Of a DNA stretch of 64,000 nucleotides, positions 39,598-49,873 are shown piece by piece. Made by a program: the position numbers and the translations under genes. Below the pieces are notes generated by a model. The model saw nothing but the letters and a program-made list of their open reading frames with translations. It was not told where the DNA came from and did not search any database. Source of the stretch: Pseudomonas sp. MWU15-20650 (lineage in GTDB: Bacteria; Pseudomonadota; Gammaproteobacteria; Pseudomonadales; Pseudomonadaceae); assembly GCF_023242475.1 (NCBI RefSeq), contig NZ_JALJFG010000001.1, positions 62,001 through 126,000 on the forward strand, given 5' to 3'. Every line of letters starts with the position of its first letter. Within the stretch, counting starts at the first letter, position 1.

Positions 39598-40485
39598 TCA
39601 GTACCACCGTGCCTCACCCGGTGGGCGCTTCTTGAAGCGCTTCATGCTCCACATGTACTGGCTCGGGTAGGCGCCGACATAACGCTCCACCACCTTGCTC
39701 ATCGCCGCGCAGGACGTGGCAGTGTCGGTGCTGTACATGTCTTCCGGCGCCGCTTCCAGGATCACCTTGTAGCCCGAACCGTCCGGCAGGCGCAGGGCAT
39801 GCAGGAACACGCCGACGGCCTTGTGACCCGCGAGCATGTTCGGCACGAACTTGCTGGTGAGTGCCTGGGTGGCGAAGAACGGCACGAAGATCCCGGCGGA
39901 CTCCGCCGGCTCCGGGTCGGCGGGGATCCCCACCTGGCCCCCTTTGCGCACCTCCTTGATCACGCTGAGGATGCCTTCCTTGGTCGACGCCGCCACGCGG
40001 TTACCCAGTTGCACACGCTGTTTGCGCAGCAACTCGTCCACCGCCTTGAGCTTGGGCGGCCGATAGAAAATGATCGGTTTGCACTGGTTGCAATAGAAGT
40101 GGTTCAACACTTCCCAGTTGCCCAGGTGACTGGTGATACCCACCACACCTTTGCCCGAAGCCAGGGCCTCGTGCAGCACGTCCAAGCCTTCGACTTCACG
40201 CACCAGATCGATGGAACGCTGGGCCGGCCAGATCCACGCGCAGGCGCTTTCGGTCAGGGACTTGCCAATGTCCATCAGGCTGCGACCTACCAGGCGCTCG
40301 CGCTCGGCCGGGTCCATGTCCGGGAAACATTTGGAGAGGTTGATCCGCACCGTGTCGCGGGAACGGTTGGGGGTTTTCCACATGATCCAGCCGATGGCCG
40401 AACCCACCGCTTGCACCGCGCGCCAGGGCAGCAGGGCAAACAACCGAAGAGCACCTACCAGCAAGGCGCCTTTAAACTTTTCCAC
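39598..40485 (-). CDS. lpxL: Lipid A lauroyl-type acyltransferase (LpxL/HtrB)
   Basis: A 295-residue inner-membrane acyltransferase adding a secondary acyl chain to lipid A. The catalytic H-x4-E is in SHLGNWE, and an N-terminal membrane helix covers residues 5-35. It corresponds in place to the PA0011 family. The exact acyl chain and position cannot be read from sequence; Pseudomonas has more than one LpxL paralogue. Confidence 0.88.
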   Translation of the reverse strand: MEKFKGALLVGALRLFALLPWRAVQAVGSAIGWIMWKTPNRSRDTVRINLSKCFPDMDPAERERLVGRSLMDIGKSLTESACAWIWPAQRSIDLVREVEGLDVLHEALASGKGVVGITSHLGNWEVLNHFYCNQCKPIIFYRPPKLKAVDELLRKQRVQLGNRVAASTKEGILSVIKEVRKGGQVGIPADPEPAESAGIFVPFFATQALTSKFVPNMLAGHKAVGVFLHALRLPDGSGYKVILEAAPEDMYSTDTATSCAAMSKVVERYVGAYPSQYMWSMKRFKKRPPGEARWY

Positions 40486-40525
40486 AGGTCACTCCTGATC
40501 GTGTGTGGTGCGCAAAGCCGGCATT

Positions 40526-41083
40526 CTAACCGGCGTTGACCAAGTCCGCGTAACGGTCGCAGTCCTGGGTGTGGTCCATGACCATGCCCGAAGCCTGCAT
40601 GAAGGCGTAGCAAATGGTCGGCCCGACGAACGTGAAGCCGGCTTTTTTCAAGGCTTTGCTCATCGCCTCAGCCTCGGGAGTGGTCGCCGGGACTTCGCTG
40701 CGGTCCTTGAAATGATTGACCTTGGGCATACCGCCGACAAATGACCAAAGCAACCCCACCGGGTCTTCCAGCGCCAGCCAGGCGGCGGCATTGCGTCGAG
40801 TGGCGTTGAGTTTCAACCGATTGCGCACAATGCCGGGGTCGAGCATCAGTACGTTGATTTCGTCATCGCTCAACCGCGCCAGCCGCTGTGCATCAAACCC
40901 GAACAAAACCTTTCGATAATGCTCGCGTTTGCGTAAAACGGTGATCCAGGACAGGCCCGCCTGGAACCCTTCGAGCAAAAGCAACTCGAACAAGCCCTGC
41001 GCATCGCGTAGCGGCGTTCCCCACTCCTGATCGTGATAAGCCATGTACAGCGGATCTTCAGAACACCAAAAGCAGCGTGGCAT
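40526..41083 (-). CDS. tag: 3-methyladenine DNA glycosylase I
   Basis: A 185-residue base-excision enzyme removing 3-methyladenine. Zinc-binding residues lie in MPRCFWC at the N-terminus and in the C-terminal DHTQDCDRY. FELLLLEGFQAGLSW and FVGPTICYAFMQASGMVMDH are family blocks. The ATG at 41083 gives the family start; the frame continues far upstream as an antisense of glyQ and is not coding. Divergent from glyQ. Confidence 0.96.
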   Translation of the reverse strand: MPRCFWCSEDPLYMAYHDQEWGTPLRDAQGLFELLLLEGFQAGLSWITVLRKREHYRKVLFGFDAQRLARLSDDEINVLMLDPGIVRNRLKLNATRRNAAAWLALEDPVGLLWSFVGGMPKVNHFKDRSEVPATTPEAEAMSKALKKAGFTFVGPTICYAFMQASGMVMDHTQDCDRYADLVNAG

Positions 41084-41164
41084 AAGGCTCCAGGGGATGG
41101 TGGCGCGGCCGAATCGGGTATACTCCCGCTCTTTAAATCGCAGCCCAAGTAACAGGTGAATTTC

Positions 41165-42118
41165 GTGAGCCAGCCTACGCCAGCCGTGCGTACCTTCCAA
41201 GACTTGATCCTCGCCCTCCAGCAGTACTGGGCCGAGCAAGGTTGTGTGGTACTTCAGCCCTACGATATGGAAGTAGGCGCCGGCACTTTCCACACCGCTA
41301 CATTCCTGCGGGCCATTGGCCCGGAAACCTGGAACGCCGCTTATGTGCAGCCCAGTCGTCGCCCGACTGACGGCCGCTACGGCGAAAACCCGAACCGTCT
41401 GCAGCACTACTACCAGTTCCAGGTGGTATTGAAGCCGAACCCGGACAACTTCCAGGAACTGTACCTGGGCTCGCTGAAACATGTCGGCCTGGACCCACTG
41501 GTCCACGATATCCGTTTCGTCGAAGACAACTGGGAATCGCCAACCCTGGGCGCCTGGGGCCTGGGCTGGGAAGTCTGGCTCAATGGCATGGAAGTGACGC
41601 AGTTCACCTACTTCCAGCAAGCCGGCGGCATCGAATGCTACCCGGTGACCGGCGAGATCACTTACGGTCTCGAGCGCCTGGCCATGTACCTGCAAGGCGT
41701 GGACTCGGTCTACGACCTGGTGTGGGCTGATGGCCCGTTCGGCAAGGTCACATACGGCGACGTGTTCCACCAGAACGAGGTGGAGCAATCCACTTACAAC
41801 TTTGAACATGCCAACGTCGAGAAGCTGTTCGAGCTGTTCGACTTCTATGAAAGCGAAGCCAAGCGCCTGATCGAGCTGGATCAGCCGCTGCCGTTGCCGA
41901 GCTATGAAATGGTCCTGAAGGCATCCCACACCTTCAACCTGCTGGACGCCCGCCGCGCCATTTCGGTAACCGCGCGCCAGCAATACATCCTGCGTGTACG
42001 CACCCTGGCGCGTTCCGTCGCCCAAGCCTACCTGCTGGCTCGCGCCAAGCTGGGCTTCCCGATGGCAACCCCGGATTTGCGTGATGAAGTGTTGGCTAAG
42101 CTGGAGGCTGCACAATGA
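41165..42118 (+). CDS. glyQ: Glycyl-tRNA synthetase alpha subunit
   Basis: A 317-residue catalytic subunit of the bacterial alpha2beta2 glycyl-tRNA synthetase, with class II motifs ([17 protein letters not shown] and [11 protein letters not shown]). The GTG at 41165 gives [16 protein letters not shown], the usual start, with AGGTGA 8 bases before; a GTG at 41156 is also in frame. It overlaps glyS by 4 bases. Confidence 0.98.
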   Translation: MSQPTPAVRTFQDLILALQQYWAEQGCVVLQPYDMEVGAGTFHTATFLRAIGPETWNAAYVQPSRRPTDGRYGENPNRLQHYYQFQVVLKPNPDNFQELYLGSLKHVGLDPLVHDIRFVEDNWESPTLGAWGLGWEVWLNGMEVTQFTYFQQAGGIECYPVTGEITYGLERLAMYLQGVDSVYDLVWADGPFGKVTYGDVFHQNEVEQSTYNFEHANVEKLFELFDFYESEAKRLIELDQPLPLPSYEMVLKASHTFNLLDARRAISVTARQQYILRVRTLARSVAQAYLLARAKLGFPMATPDLRDEVLAKLEAAQ

Positions 42119-44169
42119 GTGCTCAAGATTTCCTGGTTGAACTGGGCACCGAAGAGCTGCCTCCCAAGGCACTGAACACCCTGGCCGACGCGTTCCTGGC
42201 CGGTATCGAAAAAGGCCTGCAGACCGCTGGCCTGAAATTCGCCGCAAAGAAAGTCTACGCCGCGCCACGTCGCCTGGCTGTGCTGCTGACCGCGCTGGAA
42301 ACCCAGCAGCCGGACCGCAGCATCAACCTCGATGGCCCGCCCCGCCAGGCTGCCTTCGACGCTGAAGGTAACCCGACCCAGGCGGCCCTTGGCTTCGCCA
42401 AGAAGTGTGGCGTTGAGCTGGGCGAAATCGACCAGAGCGGCCCGAAACTGCGTTTCAGCCAGGTCATCACCGGCAAGCCGACCGCTAGCCTGTTGCCGAC
42501 CATCGTTGAAGACTCCCTGAACGACCTGCCGATCCCTAAGCGCATGCGCTGGGGTGCACGCAAGGAAGAATTCGTACGCCCGACCCAATGGCTGGTGATG
42601 CTGCTCGGTGACCAGGTCATCGACTGCACCATCCTCGCCCAGAAGGCCGGTCGTGATTCCCGTGGTCACCGCTTCCATCATCCGCAAAGCGTGCGCATCA
42701 CTTCGCCGGCCAACTACCTCAACGACCTGCGCGCCGCTTATGTGCTGGCCGACGCCAATGAGCGTCGTGAGCTGATCAGCAAGCGTACCGAAGAGCTGGC
42801 CCGCCTGCAGGAAGGCACCGCCATCGTGCCGCCAAGCCTGCTGGACGAAGTGACGGCCCTGGTGGAATGGCCTGTGCCGCTGGTGTGCTCATTCGAAGAG
42901 CGTTTCCTCGACGTGCCGCAAGAAGCGTTGATCACCACCATGCAGGACAACCAGAAGTACTTCTGCCTGCTGGACGTGGACGGCAAATTGCTGCCGCGCT
43001 TCATCACCGTCGCCAACATCGAGAGCAAGGACCCGCAGCAGATCATCGCCGGTAACGAAAAAGTCGTTCGCCCGCGCCTGACCGACGCCGAGTTCTTCTT
43101 CAAGCAAGACAAGAAGCAGAAGCTCGAAGACTTCAACCTGCGCCTGCAAAACGTGGTGTTCCAGGAGAAACTCGGCAGTGTCTACGACAAAGCCGTGCGC
43201 GTTTCCAAACTGGCGGCCTACATTGCCCCACGCATTGGTGGTGATGCAGCCTGGGCCGCACGTGCCGGCCTGCTGTCCAAGTGCGACCTGGCCACCGAGA
43301 TGGTCGGCGAGTTCCCGGAAATGCAAGGCGTTGCCGGTTACTACTACGCTCTGAACGACGGCGAGCCAAACGATGTGGCCCTGGCGCTGAACGAGCAATA
43401 CATGCCGCGCGGCGCCGGCGCTGAATTGCCGACCACCCTGACCGGCGCGGCCGTGGCAATCGCCGACAAGCTGGACACGCTCGTGGGCATCTTCGGTATC
43501 GGCATGCTGCCTACCGGCAGCAAAGACCCCTACGCCTTGCGCCGTGCGGCCCTGGGCGTGCTGCGGATCCTGATCGACAAGAAGCTCGACCTCGACCTGA
43601 CCCAGGCCGTGGTGTTTGCGGTCGGCCAGTTCGGCACCAAGGTCAAGCAAGCCGGCCTGGCCGAGCAAGTGCTGGAATTCGTATTCGACCGCCTGCGGGC
43701 GCGTTATGAAGACGAAGGCGTGGACGTTTCGGTGTACCTGTCGGTCCGTGCCCTGCAGCCGGGTTCGGCGCTGGACTTCGACCAACGCGTACAAGCCGTG
43801 CAAGCGTTCCGCAAGCTGCCGGAAGCCGGGGCTTTGGCCGCCGTGAACAAACGCGTATCGAACCTGCTGAGCAAAGCCGACAACCTTGGCAATGCCGACG
43901 TCGACCCGAGCCTGTTCGCCGATGCCAAGGAGTTCTCGCTGAACTCGGCCATCGCCAAGGCCGAAAATGCCGTGAAGCCGCTGATCGCCGAGCGCAACTA
44001 TGCCGAAGCGTTGGCGCGCCTGGCGTCGTTGCGTGAGCCGGTGGATGCGTTCTTCGAAGCGGTGATGATCAATGCCGAAGAGGCGGGCGTGCGTAAAAAC
44101 CGCTACGCCATGCTGGCGCGCCTGCGCGGCCTGTTCATCAATATCGCTGACATTTCCGTACTGGGCTGA
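42115..44169 (+). CDS. glyS: Glycyl-tRNA synthetase beta subunit
   Basis: A 684-residue tRNA-binding subunit partner of GlyQ. The N-terminus [20 protein letters not shown] is canonical and the C-terminal anticodon-binding helical region (about 560-684) is complete. Translation is coupled to glyQ. Confidence 0.98.
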   Translation: MSAQDFLVELGTEELPPKALNTLADAFLAGIEKGLQTAGLKFAAKKVYAAPRRLAVLLTALETQQPDRSINLDGPPRQAAFDAEGNPTQAALGFAKKCGVELGEIDQSGPKLRFSQVITGKPTASLLPTIVEDSLNDLPIPKRMRWGARKEEFVRPTQWLVMLLGDQVIDCTILAQKAGRDSRGHRFHHPQSVRITSPANYLNDLRAAYVLADANERRELISKRTEELARLQEGTAIVPPSLLDEVTALVEWPVPLVCSFEERFLDVPQEALITTMQDNQKYFCLLDVDGKLLPRFITVANIESKDPQQIIAGNEKVVRPRLTDAEFFFKQDKKQKLEDFNLRLQNVVFQEKLGSVYDKAVRVSKLAAYIAPRIGGDAAWAARAGLLSKCDLATEMVGEFPEMQGVAGYYYALNDGEPNDVALALNEQYMPRGAGAELPTTLTGAAVAIADKLDTLVGIFGIGMLPTGSKDPYALRRAALGVLRILIDKKLDLDLTQAVVFAVGQFGTKVKQAGLAEQVLEFVFDRLRARYEDEGVDVSVYLSVRALQPGSALDFDQRVQAVQAFRKLPEAGALAAVNKRVSNLLSKADNLGNADVDPSLFADAKEFSLNSAIAKAENAVKPLIAERNYAEALARLASLREPVDAFFEAVMINAEEAGVRKNRYAMLARLRGLFINIADISVLG

Positions 44170-44171
44170 CC

Positions 44172-44708
44172 ATGTTGAAACTGCTGATTCTCGATCGGGA
44201 CGGGGTGATCAATTACGACTCCGACGCTTACATCAAGTCGGTGGAGGAGTGGGTTCCACTGCCAGGTTCGATCGAGGCCATCGCGCAGTTGAGCAAAGCC
44301 GGCTGGACGGTGGCCATCGCCACCAACCAGTCCGGCATCGCCCGTGGTTACTACGACATCGCAACCCTGGACGCCATGCATGCGCGCTTGCGCACGTTGG
44401 TGGCCGAGCAGGGCGGCGAGGTAGGGCTGGTGGTGTATTGCCCCCATGGGCCGGATGAAGGCTGCGATTGCCGCAAACCCAAGCCTGGCATGTTGAAAGC
44501 TATTGCAGCACATTACAACGTGCCCTTGGCTGGGCTATGGTTTGTCGGGGACAGCCTCGGTGACCTGGAAGCGGCCAAAGCCGTCGACTCTCAGCCAGTT
44601 TTGGTTAAGACCGGAAAAGGCGAAAAGACCCAGGCGAAAAACCTGCCGGTAGGCACCTTGATTTTTGACGATCTGGCGGCGGTTGCCGCAGAACTTATCA
44701 ACAACTAG
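44172..44708 (+). CDS. gmhB: D-glycero-beta-D-manno-heptose 1,7-bisphosphate 7-phosphatase
   Basis: A 178-residue HAD phosphatase of the heptose pathway for LPS core. Catalytic residues are D8 and D10 (LDRDGVI), and a zinc site is formed by CPHGPDEGCDCRKPKPG. It starts 2 bases after glyS and is followed by plsC. Confidence 0.95.
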   Translation: MLKLLILDRDGVINYDSDAYIKSVEEWVPLPGSIEAIAQLSKAGWTVAIATNQSGIARGYYDIATLDAMHARLRTLVAEQGGEVGLVVYCPHGPDEGCDCRKPKPGMLKAIAAHYNVPLAGLWFVGDSLGDLEAAKAVDSQPVLVKTGKGEKTQAKNLPVGTLIFDDLAAVAAELINN

Positions 44709-44790
44709 CCGCCCTCGACTTCCTGACCAAGGATTGTTCGGGAGTGCGCTTTTAACAGGCGGGCCGCGTCCCGCAACGGTAAATGCCGCC

Positions 44791-45561
44791 ATGTCGATTT
44801 TGCAGGCCATCAGAACCTTTTTCTTTTACCTGCTGCTGGGCACCAGTTCGTTTCTCTGGTGCACCCTGAGCTTTTTTATTGCACCGTTCCTGCCGTTCAA
44901 GGCGCGCTATCGCTTCATCAACGTTTATTGGTGCCGCTGCGCGTTGTGGCTGACCAAGGTGTTCCTGAATATTCGTTTCGAGATCAAGGGCGCTGAAAAC
45001 GTCCCGGACCAACCCTGCGTGATTCTGTCGAACCACCAGAGCACCTGGGAGACGTTCTTCCTCTCGGCATACTTCTCGCCATTGAGCCAAGTGCTCAAAC
45101 GAGAGCTGTTGTATGTGCCGTTCTTCGGTTGGGCCATGGCGATGCTTCGTCCGATCGCGATCGACCGTGACAACCCCAAGGCGGCGCTCAAGCACGTAGC
45201 CAAGAAGGGCGACGAGCTGCTCAAGGATGGCGTATGGGTGCTGATCTTCCCGGAAGGCACGCGGGTGCCGTATGGCACTGTGGGCAAGTTCTCACGGGGC
45301 GGGACGGCACTGGCGGTCAATGCCAACCTGCCTGTACTGCCGATTGCGCATAACGCCGGCAAGTTCTGGCCAAAAACCGGTTGGGCCAAACGTGAAGGCA
45401 CCATCACCGTGGTAATCGGCGAACCAATGTACGCCGAGGGTGAAGGGCCGCGCGCCATTGCAGCGCTGAATGACCGCGCTGCAGCGTGGAATGAAGCACA
45501 GCAACGGGCCATGGGGTCCTTGCCACCGTTGCCCGCTGAAGGGGATTCGACCGCCGTTTGA
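44791..45561 (+). CDS. 1-acyl-glycerol-3-phosphate acyltransferase family protein
   Basis: A 256-residue membrane acyltransferase of the PlsC type, making phosphatidic acid from lysophosphatidic acid. An N-terminal membrane segment spans residues 5-35. The catalytic motif is H-QSTW-E (NHQSTWET), with Glu in place of the usual Asp; the FPEGTR substrate motif is intact. It corresponds to the PA0005 (lptA) gene near gyrB. The ATG at 44791 is preferred; the frame extends into gmhB. Confidence 0.92.
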   Translation: MSILQAIRTFFFYLLLGTSSFLWCTLSFFIAPFLPFKARYRFINVYWCRCALWLTKVFLNIRFEIKGAENVPDQPCVILSNHQSTWETFFLSAYFSPLSQVLKRELLYVPFFGWAMAMLRPIAIDRDNPKAALKHVAKKGDELLKDGVWVLIFPEGTRVPYGTVGKFSRGGTALAVNANLPVLPIAHNAGKFWPKTGWAKREGTITVVIGEPMYAEGEGPRAIAALNDRAAAWNEAQQRAMGSLPPLPAEGDSTAV

Positions 45562-45690
45562 GTTTCTGTGGATAACCTGTGTACGGTTTGTTGGCAAATT
45601 GGCGTTTTTACGAAATAACCGACTGATTTTATTACATATTTCTGAAGCTCATAAAACAACGGAAAAGGTGCATAAGTTTTTTCCCGCCTT

Positions 45691-45719
45691 AAAAAACCGG
45701 CGCTTGTAGCCGGTTTTTT
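45691..45719. terminator. Bidirectional rho-independent terminator
   Basis: AAAAAACCGGC/GCCGGTTTTTT stem with a 7-base loop between plsC and the convergent histidine kinase gene. Confidence 0.88.
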
Positions 45720-45744
45720 ATGCACAGGTATAAAGCCAGCCCGC

Positions 45745-48048
45745 TCACTCATTCCACAGCGGTAATTGCAGGCTGAATGTGGTGCCTTTCCCGAGTTCAC
45801 TCTCACATTCAATACGCCCGCCATGGCGATCCACTACCGCCTTGACCATGGTCAGCCCCAAGCCCAACCCTTCGATCCCCTGGGCCGACGCAAGACGCCG
45901 GTATTGGCCGAACAGGTCAGGCAAGTCTTCGGCGGCAATGCCCAGCCCCTGATCGCTGACCCGGCATTCCAGCCACTCGCCGCTGCTGTGTAAACTCAAA
46001 GTGACCGTGGTCCCGCAAGGGCTGTATTTGATCGCATTCTCCAGCAGGTTAAACAACGCGCGAGTCAGTAGCGCTTGATCTGCCGAAACCATTTCCTCAC
46101 CGGTCTCATCCAAGTCGTGAACCAGATGAATACCTTTTAGTTGCGCAATCAGCGCCACTTGGTCAAACGCATCGAGCACCAGCATGGCGAACAGGCTGGG
46201 CTGGAATTGGTAGCCGTCAGATTCAGCCTTGGCTAACTGAACGAATGACTCCGTCAGGGTCAGGGCGCGGCGCACCTGCTGTTCTATCTGAGTGAATACC
46301 GGCGTATCCCTTGAGGACTCGTGACGCTGAACATCCAACAGGGCCAGGATCGCCGAATGAGGCGCACGCAGGTCATGGGACAGAAAGCGCAGCAGGGTTT
46401 CCCGTTGCTGCTGGGCCTCACGTTCAACGCTCAGGTCCGTCAAGCTCAGCAGCCAACCCAAGGCCACGTCGCTATCGGCCGGCCGCAGGGGAGCCAGGTC
46501 CAGGCGCAAGCTTCGCTGTTGGGTGTCGCGAAACTCGACGATTTCCAACCTCAACAATGACGGGCGCCTGCCATCCTGCAACGGTGGATACCCCAATTGA
46601 GCCAGCTGCTCGAGCAGGTTTTCGCTCACCAACTCATTCCCAAATACGTCCCGGGCAATTCGGTTGGCCAGCAGGATGTTGCCCATTGGGTCGGTGATCA
46701 AGGTGGCCACCGGCAAGCACTCCAAGCCATCTGCCATAAAGCGCCGGGTATCGCGGGTACGGCTGACGACCTGTTCCAGGGCAAAGATCCGCTCTTGCAA
46801 CCTGTCACCCTTGCTGGCGGGCGCACGACGGCGTTCCGGTAACACCTTGGGTTCGTCGTCCAGGCGCGCCAGCTCCCAGCCGAAATAGGCCAGGATCACG
46901 CTCAAACGGCGCCAGTTCCAGATCAGGTAGGCCAGCAGCAAGCCGATCAGGCACGCTGCAGGCGACCACCAGCCCCCCAAGTACAACAAGCCCCAAGAGC
47001 TGAGCAAGGCAGCGCTCATACAGCCTAAGGTCAACCACAGTGCGTACCTCGGGCGGAACAGCAATAACCCCAGGAGCAGGGCCACCATGGTGGTCGCCAT
47101 TAACGCAGCCAACCAATCGGGCAACACCACGATGCTGCGTTCCTGAAGTAAGCCGTTGAGGATATTCGCCTGAATCTCGACGCCGGCGGTGGTGCCTACG
47201 CTGGCCGATAGGGGAGTGACATAACGATCGCCCATGCCGGGCGCGGTGGCACCCACCAGAATCAGACGATCACGCAAAATCTCGGGGGGCACTTCTCCGC
47301 GCAAGACGCTGACATAAGGGACGCTGGCAAAACCGGCATGGGCATCAATGAAGGGGATCCGAATGGCGTGGTCTCGCTGCCAATCGGTACGCTGCGACGG
47401 CTCGGACAAGCCTGGCATGGCCGTAGCCTGGCCAGCCAGCTCGAACGCCAGCCACGCCAGTTGCGGTGTCATTTGGCCAGGAGGGCCTTCACGCAAATAG
47501 AGGCTGCGCACAATGCCGTCGCTGTCGGCCTCGACATTGATATGACCCACTCCACGGGCACATTCAAACAAGGGTCGCACCGGTTGGATCAGGGCCACGG
47601 GTTGGCCATAACGGGGCGCACCCTCGCGAATCGTCGGCAGCAACACGTTTCCTGCATTGCAAATAGCCTCGGCTAGGCGCTGATCATTGGCAGGCTCACG
47701 GGCTGGCTCGCTGAAAATCACATCAAACAGAATACCTGCAGGCTTGGCAGCACTCAGGTGGTCAATCAGGTCGGCATGCACACCCCGCGACCAAGGCCAT
47801 TGCCCCAACTGTTTAAGGCTACGGTCATCAATGGTCACCAGCAGGATACGTGGATCGACCGGCAAAGGGCTCAGACGGCGCAGGCTGTCATACAGCAGGT
47901 TATTGATTGCCAGGCCATGGCTGAGAGAGAGAAACGCCGTTATCGGCAATAGCAGGAGGCTGACCCATAGCCACTCGCGAACCAGACCATTAAATAGCCG
48001 CTGGGCCTGGGTCGGCTGGCGCTTTTCAGCCCTGCGCCACAGCCTCAC
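45745..48048 (-). CDS. CHASE2-domain sensor histidine kinase
   Basis: A 767-residue hybrid-free sensor kinase. One N-terminal membrane helix (about 25-50) is followed by a large extracytoplasmic CHASE2 domain (to about 310, with FDVIFSEPA and VPYVSVL), then three clustered membrane helices (about 315-385), a PAS-like segment, and the kinase core: H558 in FLSHDLRAP, N box NLLENAIKY, G1 VSDQGLGI and G2 GLGLGLT. The start is a GTG 3 bases after the fecR-like stop. The likely partner is the divergent response regulator at 49874. The signal sensed is unknown. Confidence 0.93.
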   Translation of the reverse strand: MRLWRRAEKRQPTQAQRLFNGLVREWLWVSLLLLPITAFLSLSHGLAINNLLYDSLRRLSPLPVDPRILLVTIDDRSLKQLGQWPWSRGVHADLIDHLSAAKPAGILFDVIFSEPAREPANDQRLAEAICNAGNVLLPTIREGAPRYGQPVALIQPVRPLFECARGVGHINVEADSDGIVRSLYLREGPPGQMTPQLAWLAFELAGQATAMPGLSEPSQRTDWQRDHAIRIPFIDAHAGFASVPYVSVLRGEVPPEILRDRLILVGATAPGMGDRYVTPLSASVGTTAGVEIQANILNGLLQERSIVVLPDWLAALMATTMVALLLGLLLFRPRYALWLTLGCMSAALLSSWGLLYLGGWWSPAACLIGLLLAYLIWNWRRLSVILAYFGWELARLDDEPKVLPERRRAPASKGDRLQERIFALEQVVSRTRDTRRFMADGLECLPVATLITDPMGNILLANRIARDVFGNELVSENLLEQLAQLGYPPLQDGRRPSLLRLEIVEFRDTQQRSLRLDLAPLRPADSDVALGWLLSLTDLSVEREAQQQRETLLRFLSHDLRAPHSAILALLDVQRHESSRDTPVFTQIEQQVRRALTLTESFVQLAKAESDGYQFQPSLFAMLVLDAFDQVALIAQLKGIHLVHDLDETGEEMVSADQALLTRALFNLLENAIKYSPCGTTVTLSLHSSGEWLECRVSDQGLGIAAEDLPDLFGQYRRLASAQGIEGLGLGLTMVKAVVDRHGGRIECESELGKGTTFSLQLPLWNE

Positions 48049-48051
48049 CGG

Positions 48052-49053
48052 TCAACCGCCGGATATCTGCGACACGCGCGTCGAGGGCGGATAGTAGAAG
48101 ATGTCATAGATCCCGGTGGCGCCCTCCAGACCCTGTTCATCATAAGCAGACAAGCGCACGTGGTAGAACGACGCTTTCAACCCAGTGAAGCTTACTTGTG
48201 GCTTGCTGGAAAAGTTTTCCTGCTTGATGTTCATGAACGCTTTATCGGTAGCGACCTGTGCCCGATAGCGCTGGGCACCCGGCAGTGGCCGCAGGAACAG
48301 GGTCCAGATAGGCGCATCCCCTTTCTGGCCATCCTGGCCCACCAGCGTAGGTGGATCCAGCAGCTCCATCGGCTTGAGATCTCCCTGTTTCTTGAACACC
48401 AACCCTTGGCGAGTCCCCACCTTCACTTCGCCCTCTACCGGGCCGACCACTGGTTTCTTTTTAACCGGCTTAGCGTTGGGCGGCGTTTCGTCTCGATTGA
48501 CCGCCACTTGCCCATTGAGCACTTCGACCACCGATTGTTCGCCATCGTTACGCACACGGAAGTGCGTACCGCGGACACCCAGCACACCCACAGGCGTCAC
48601 GATCTGAAAACGGTCATAGCTGCTGGCACGCTTGATCACATAAGCCTCGACTTGGCCCTGCTCAAGAATAACCTGAGGGATCGCTTGTTCCTCCACCAGG
48701 TGCAAGCGCACCTGGGAACTGGAAGGCAGCACGATCCGCGAGCCATCTCCCAGCAGCAGGCTGACAAATGCCCCAGGGGAGGTTTTCACACTCTCCTGCT
48801 CATCGATCGCCATGCCCTCTATCAAAACGGTTGGCACGCCTTTGTCGTCCAGCTTCCAGGCTTCACCCGTCAGATGCTGGACGACCGCCGGCAATGGCTG
48901 AGCACGGCATAGCAGGTTGTCATCAACGTAGGGAGCACGGGGAAGGGCAGGGCGAGCAACCGCAGGTAAACTGACGGCACCCAGCGTAACGATCAGGCCA
49001 GAACCCAACAGGGCAGAAAAGAAGGGGCGGTGGGGGCGGAAAAAGAAGGTCAT
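48052..49053 (-). CDS. FecR-domain exported protein
   Basis: A 333-residue protein with a signal peptide (MTFFFRPHRPFF...LPAVARP), a FecR domain (about 60-190, with VSLLLGDGSRIVL, VTPVGVLGVRGTHFRV and EVLNGQVAV) and a C-terminal fibronectin-like region. ATGs at 49062 and 49053 are both possible. It is co-transcribed with the CHASE2 kinase, a frequent partnership in which FecR is expected to sense or modulate in the periplasm. Confidence 0.88.
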   Translation of the reverse strand: MTFFFRPHRPFFSALLGSGLIVTLGAVSLPAVARPALPRAPYVDDNLLCRAQPLPAVVQHLTGEAWKLDDKGVPTVLIEGMAIDEQESVKTSPGAFVSLLLGDGSRIVLPSSSQVRLHLVEEQAIPQVILEQGQVEAYVIKRASSYDRFQIVTPVGVLGVRGTHFRVRNDGEQSVVEVLNGQVAVNRDETPPNAKPVKKKPVVGPVEGEVKVGTRQGLVFKKQGDLKPMELLDPPTLVGQDGQKGDAPIWTLFLRPLPGAQRYRAQVATDKAFMNIKQENFSSKPQVSFTGLKASFYHVRLSAYDEQGLEGATGIYDIFYYPPSTRVSQISGG

Positions 49054-49192
49054 GGCGCTCATCAAGATTCTAGTTCTAATGGTCGTCAGAAAGCGCCTTG
49101 CAGCGGAAGACCTCGGATACCGCCTACGATACCCGATGATGCGTCGCACTCGATAGGCGTAATGTCGGGGTATGGCATCCGCGGAAAAGGAT

Positions 49193-49322
49193 GACACATC
49201 CCTGTGTCGGACCCGTCCACCTGTTCTGGTCCGGGGTAATACATCGAAGCAATATCGTCCTTCTCATCCCTTCGACAACAGTCCGTAGCGAGCCTCGGAC
49301 TGCGGTTGACACATCCTGTGTC
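49193..49322. repeat. Two GACACA-TGTGTC inverted repeats in the divergent leader
   Basis: GACACATCCCTGTGTC at 49193-49208 and GACACATCCTGTGTC at 49308-49322, 115 bases apart. Both are 6-base-arm dyads in the 820-base region between the fecR-like and response-regulator genes. They are candidate operators; no protein can be assigned. Confidence 0.6.
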
Positions 49323-49428
49323 GGAGCGCCTCCCGCGCTCCAATCTGTATGTCACTCAGCGGCTAAGATTTTACCTACAGCCCAGGTGCATCAGAAAAAT
49401 CTGCGACATTTGTTCAGAATCAGCGCGA

Positions 49429-49614
49429 CTAAAACACCCAGCGCTGGTTCTGCTGATTCATGCTGCCAGACTCGAAGGGCGAGCTCGCGAACCCCATTCC
49501 ATCGCCTGGTTCGCTTAATGTCTGTCGCTCGGCAAATGGGACAGGCACCACTGGAGGGCTAGAGGCACCGCTCGTTTCCGCTCCCAAACCTGTCGCAATT
49601 ATCAACAGAATCAT
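49429..49614 (-). CDS. Possible small exported protein
   Basis: A 61-residue reading frame starting MILLIIATGLGAETSGA, with a signal-peptide-like N-terminus and GGGGA about 5 bases before the ATG at 49614. The C-terminus ends GSMNQQNQRWVF. It lies upstream of and in the same direction as the fecR-like and kinase genes. A longer start at 49683 is possible. Not recognised; it could be chance. The rest of this 820-base region holds only the repeats described and presumed promoters. Confidence 0.35.
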   Translation of the reverse strand: MILLIIATGLGAETSGASSPPVVPVPFAERQTLSEPGDGMGFASSPFESGSMNQQNQRWVF

Positions 49615-49873
49615 CCGTCCCCACAGATTGATCTGCTCCACGACGATCGCTCGTCCTGGCACAGCATAAAGCCTGATTGCCATTGATACTTTTCCTGACG
49701 GTCTCGAGCCGGTATCTTCCCAGCTTGGGTAGTGATGACTTCCAACGGCTTAACGGCCATTTGATATCAGCGTACCTCCGGATCCAGGGGAGTTGAGAAT
49801 TTGGCGATAATTGTTCAGATTCATAGCTGGCCAGGCACAACAGCCGCACTCATCAAGAAGAAAGGACCCTCCC

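Noticed and set aside
41084-42268. Long upstream extension of the tag reading frame
   Set aside because: It overlaps glyQ entirely on the opposite strand; Tag has its normal start at 41083.
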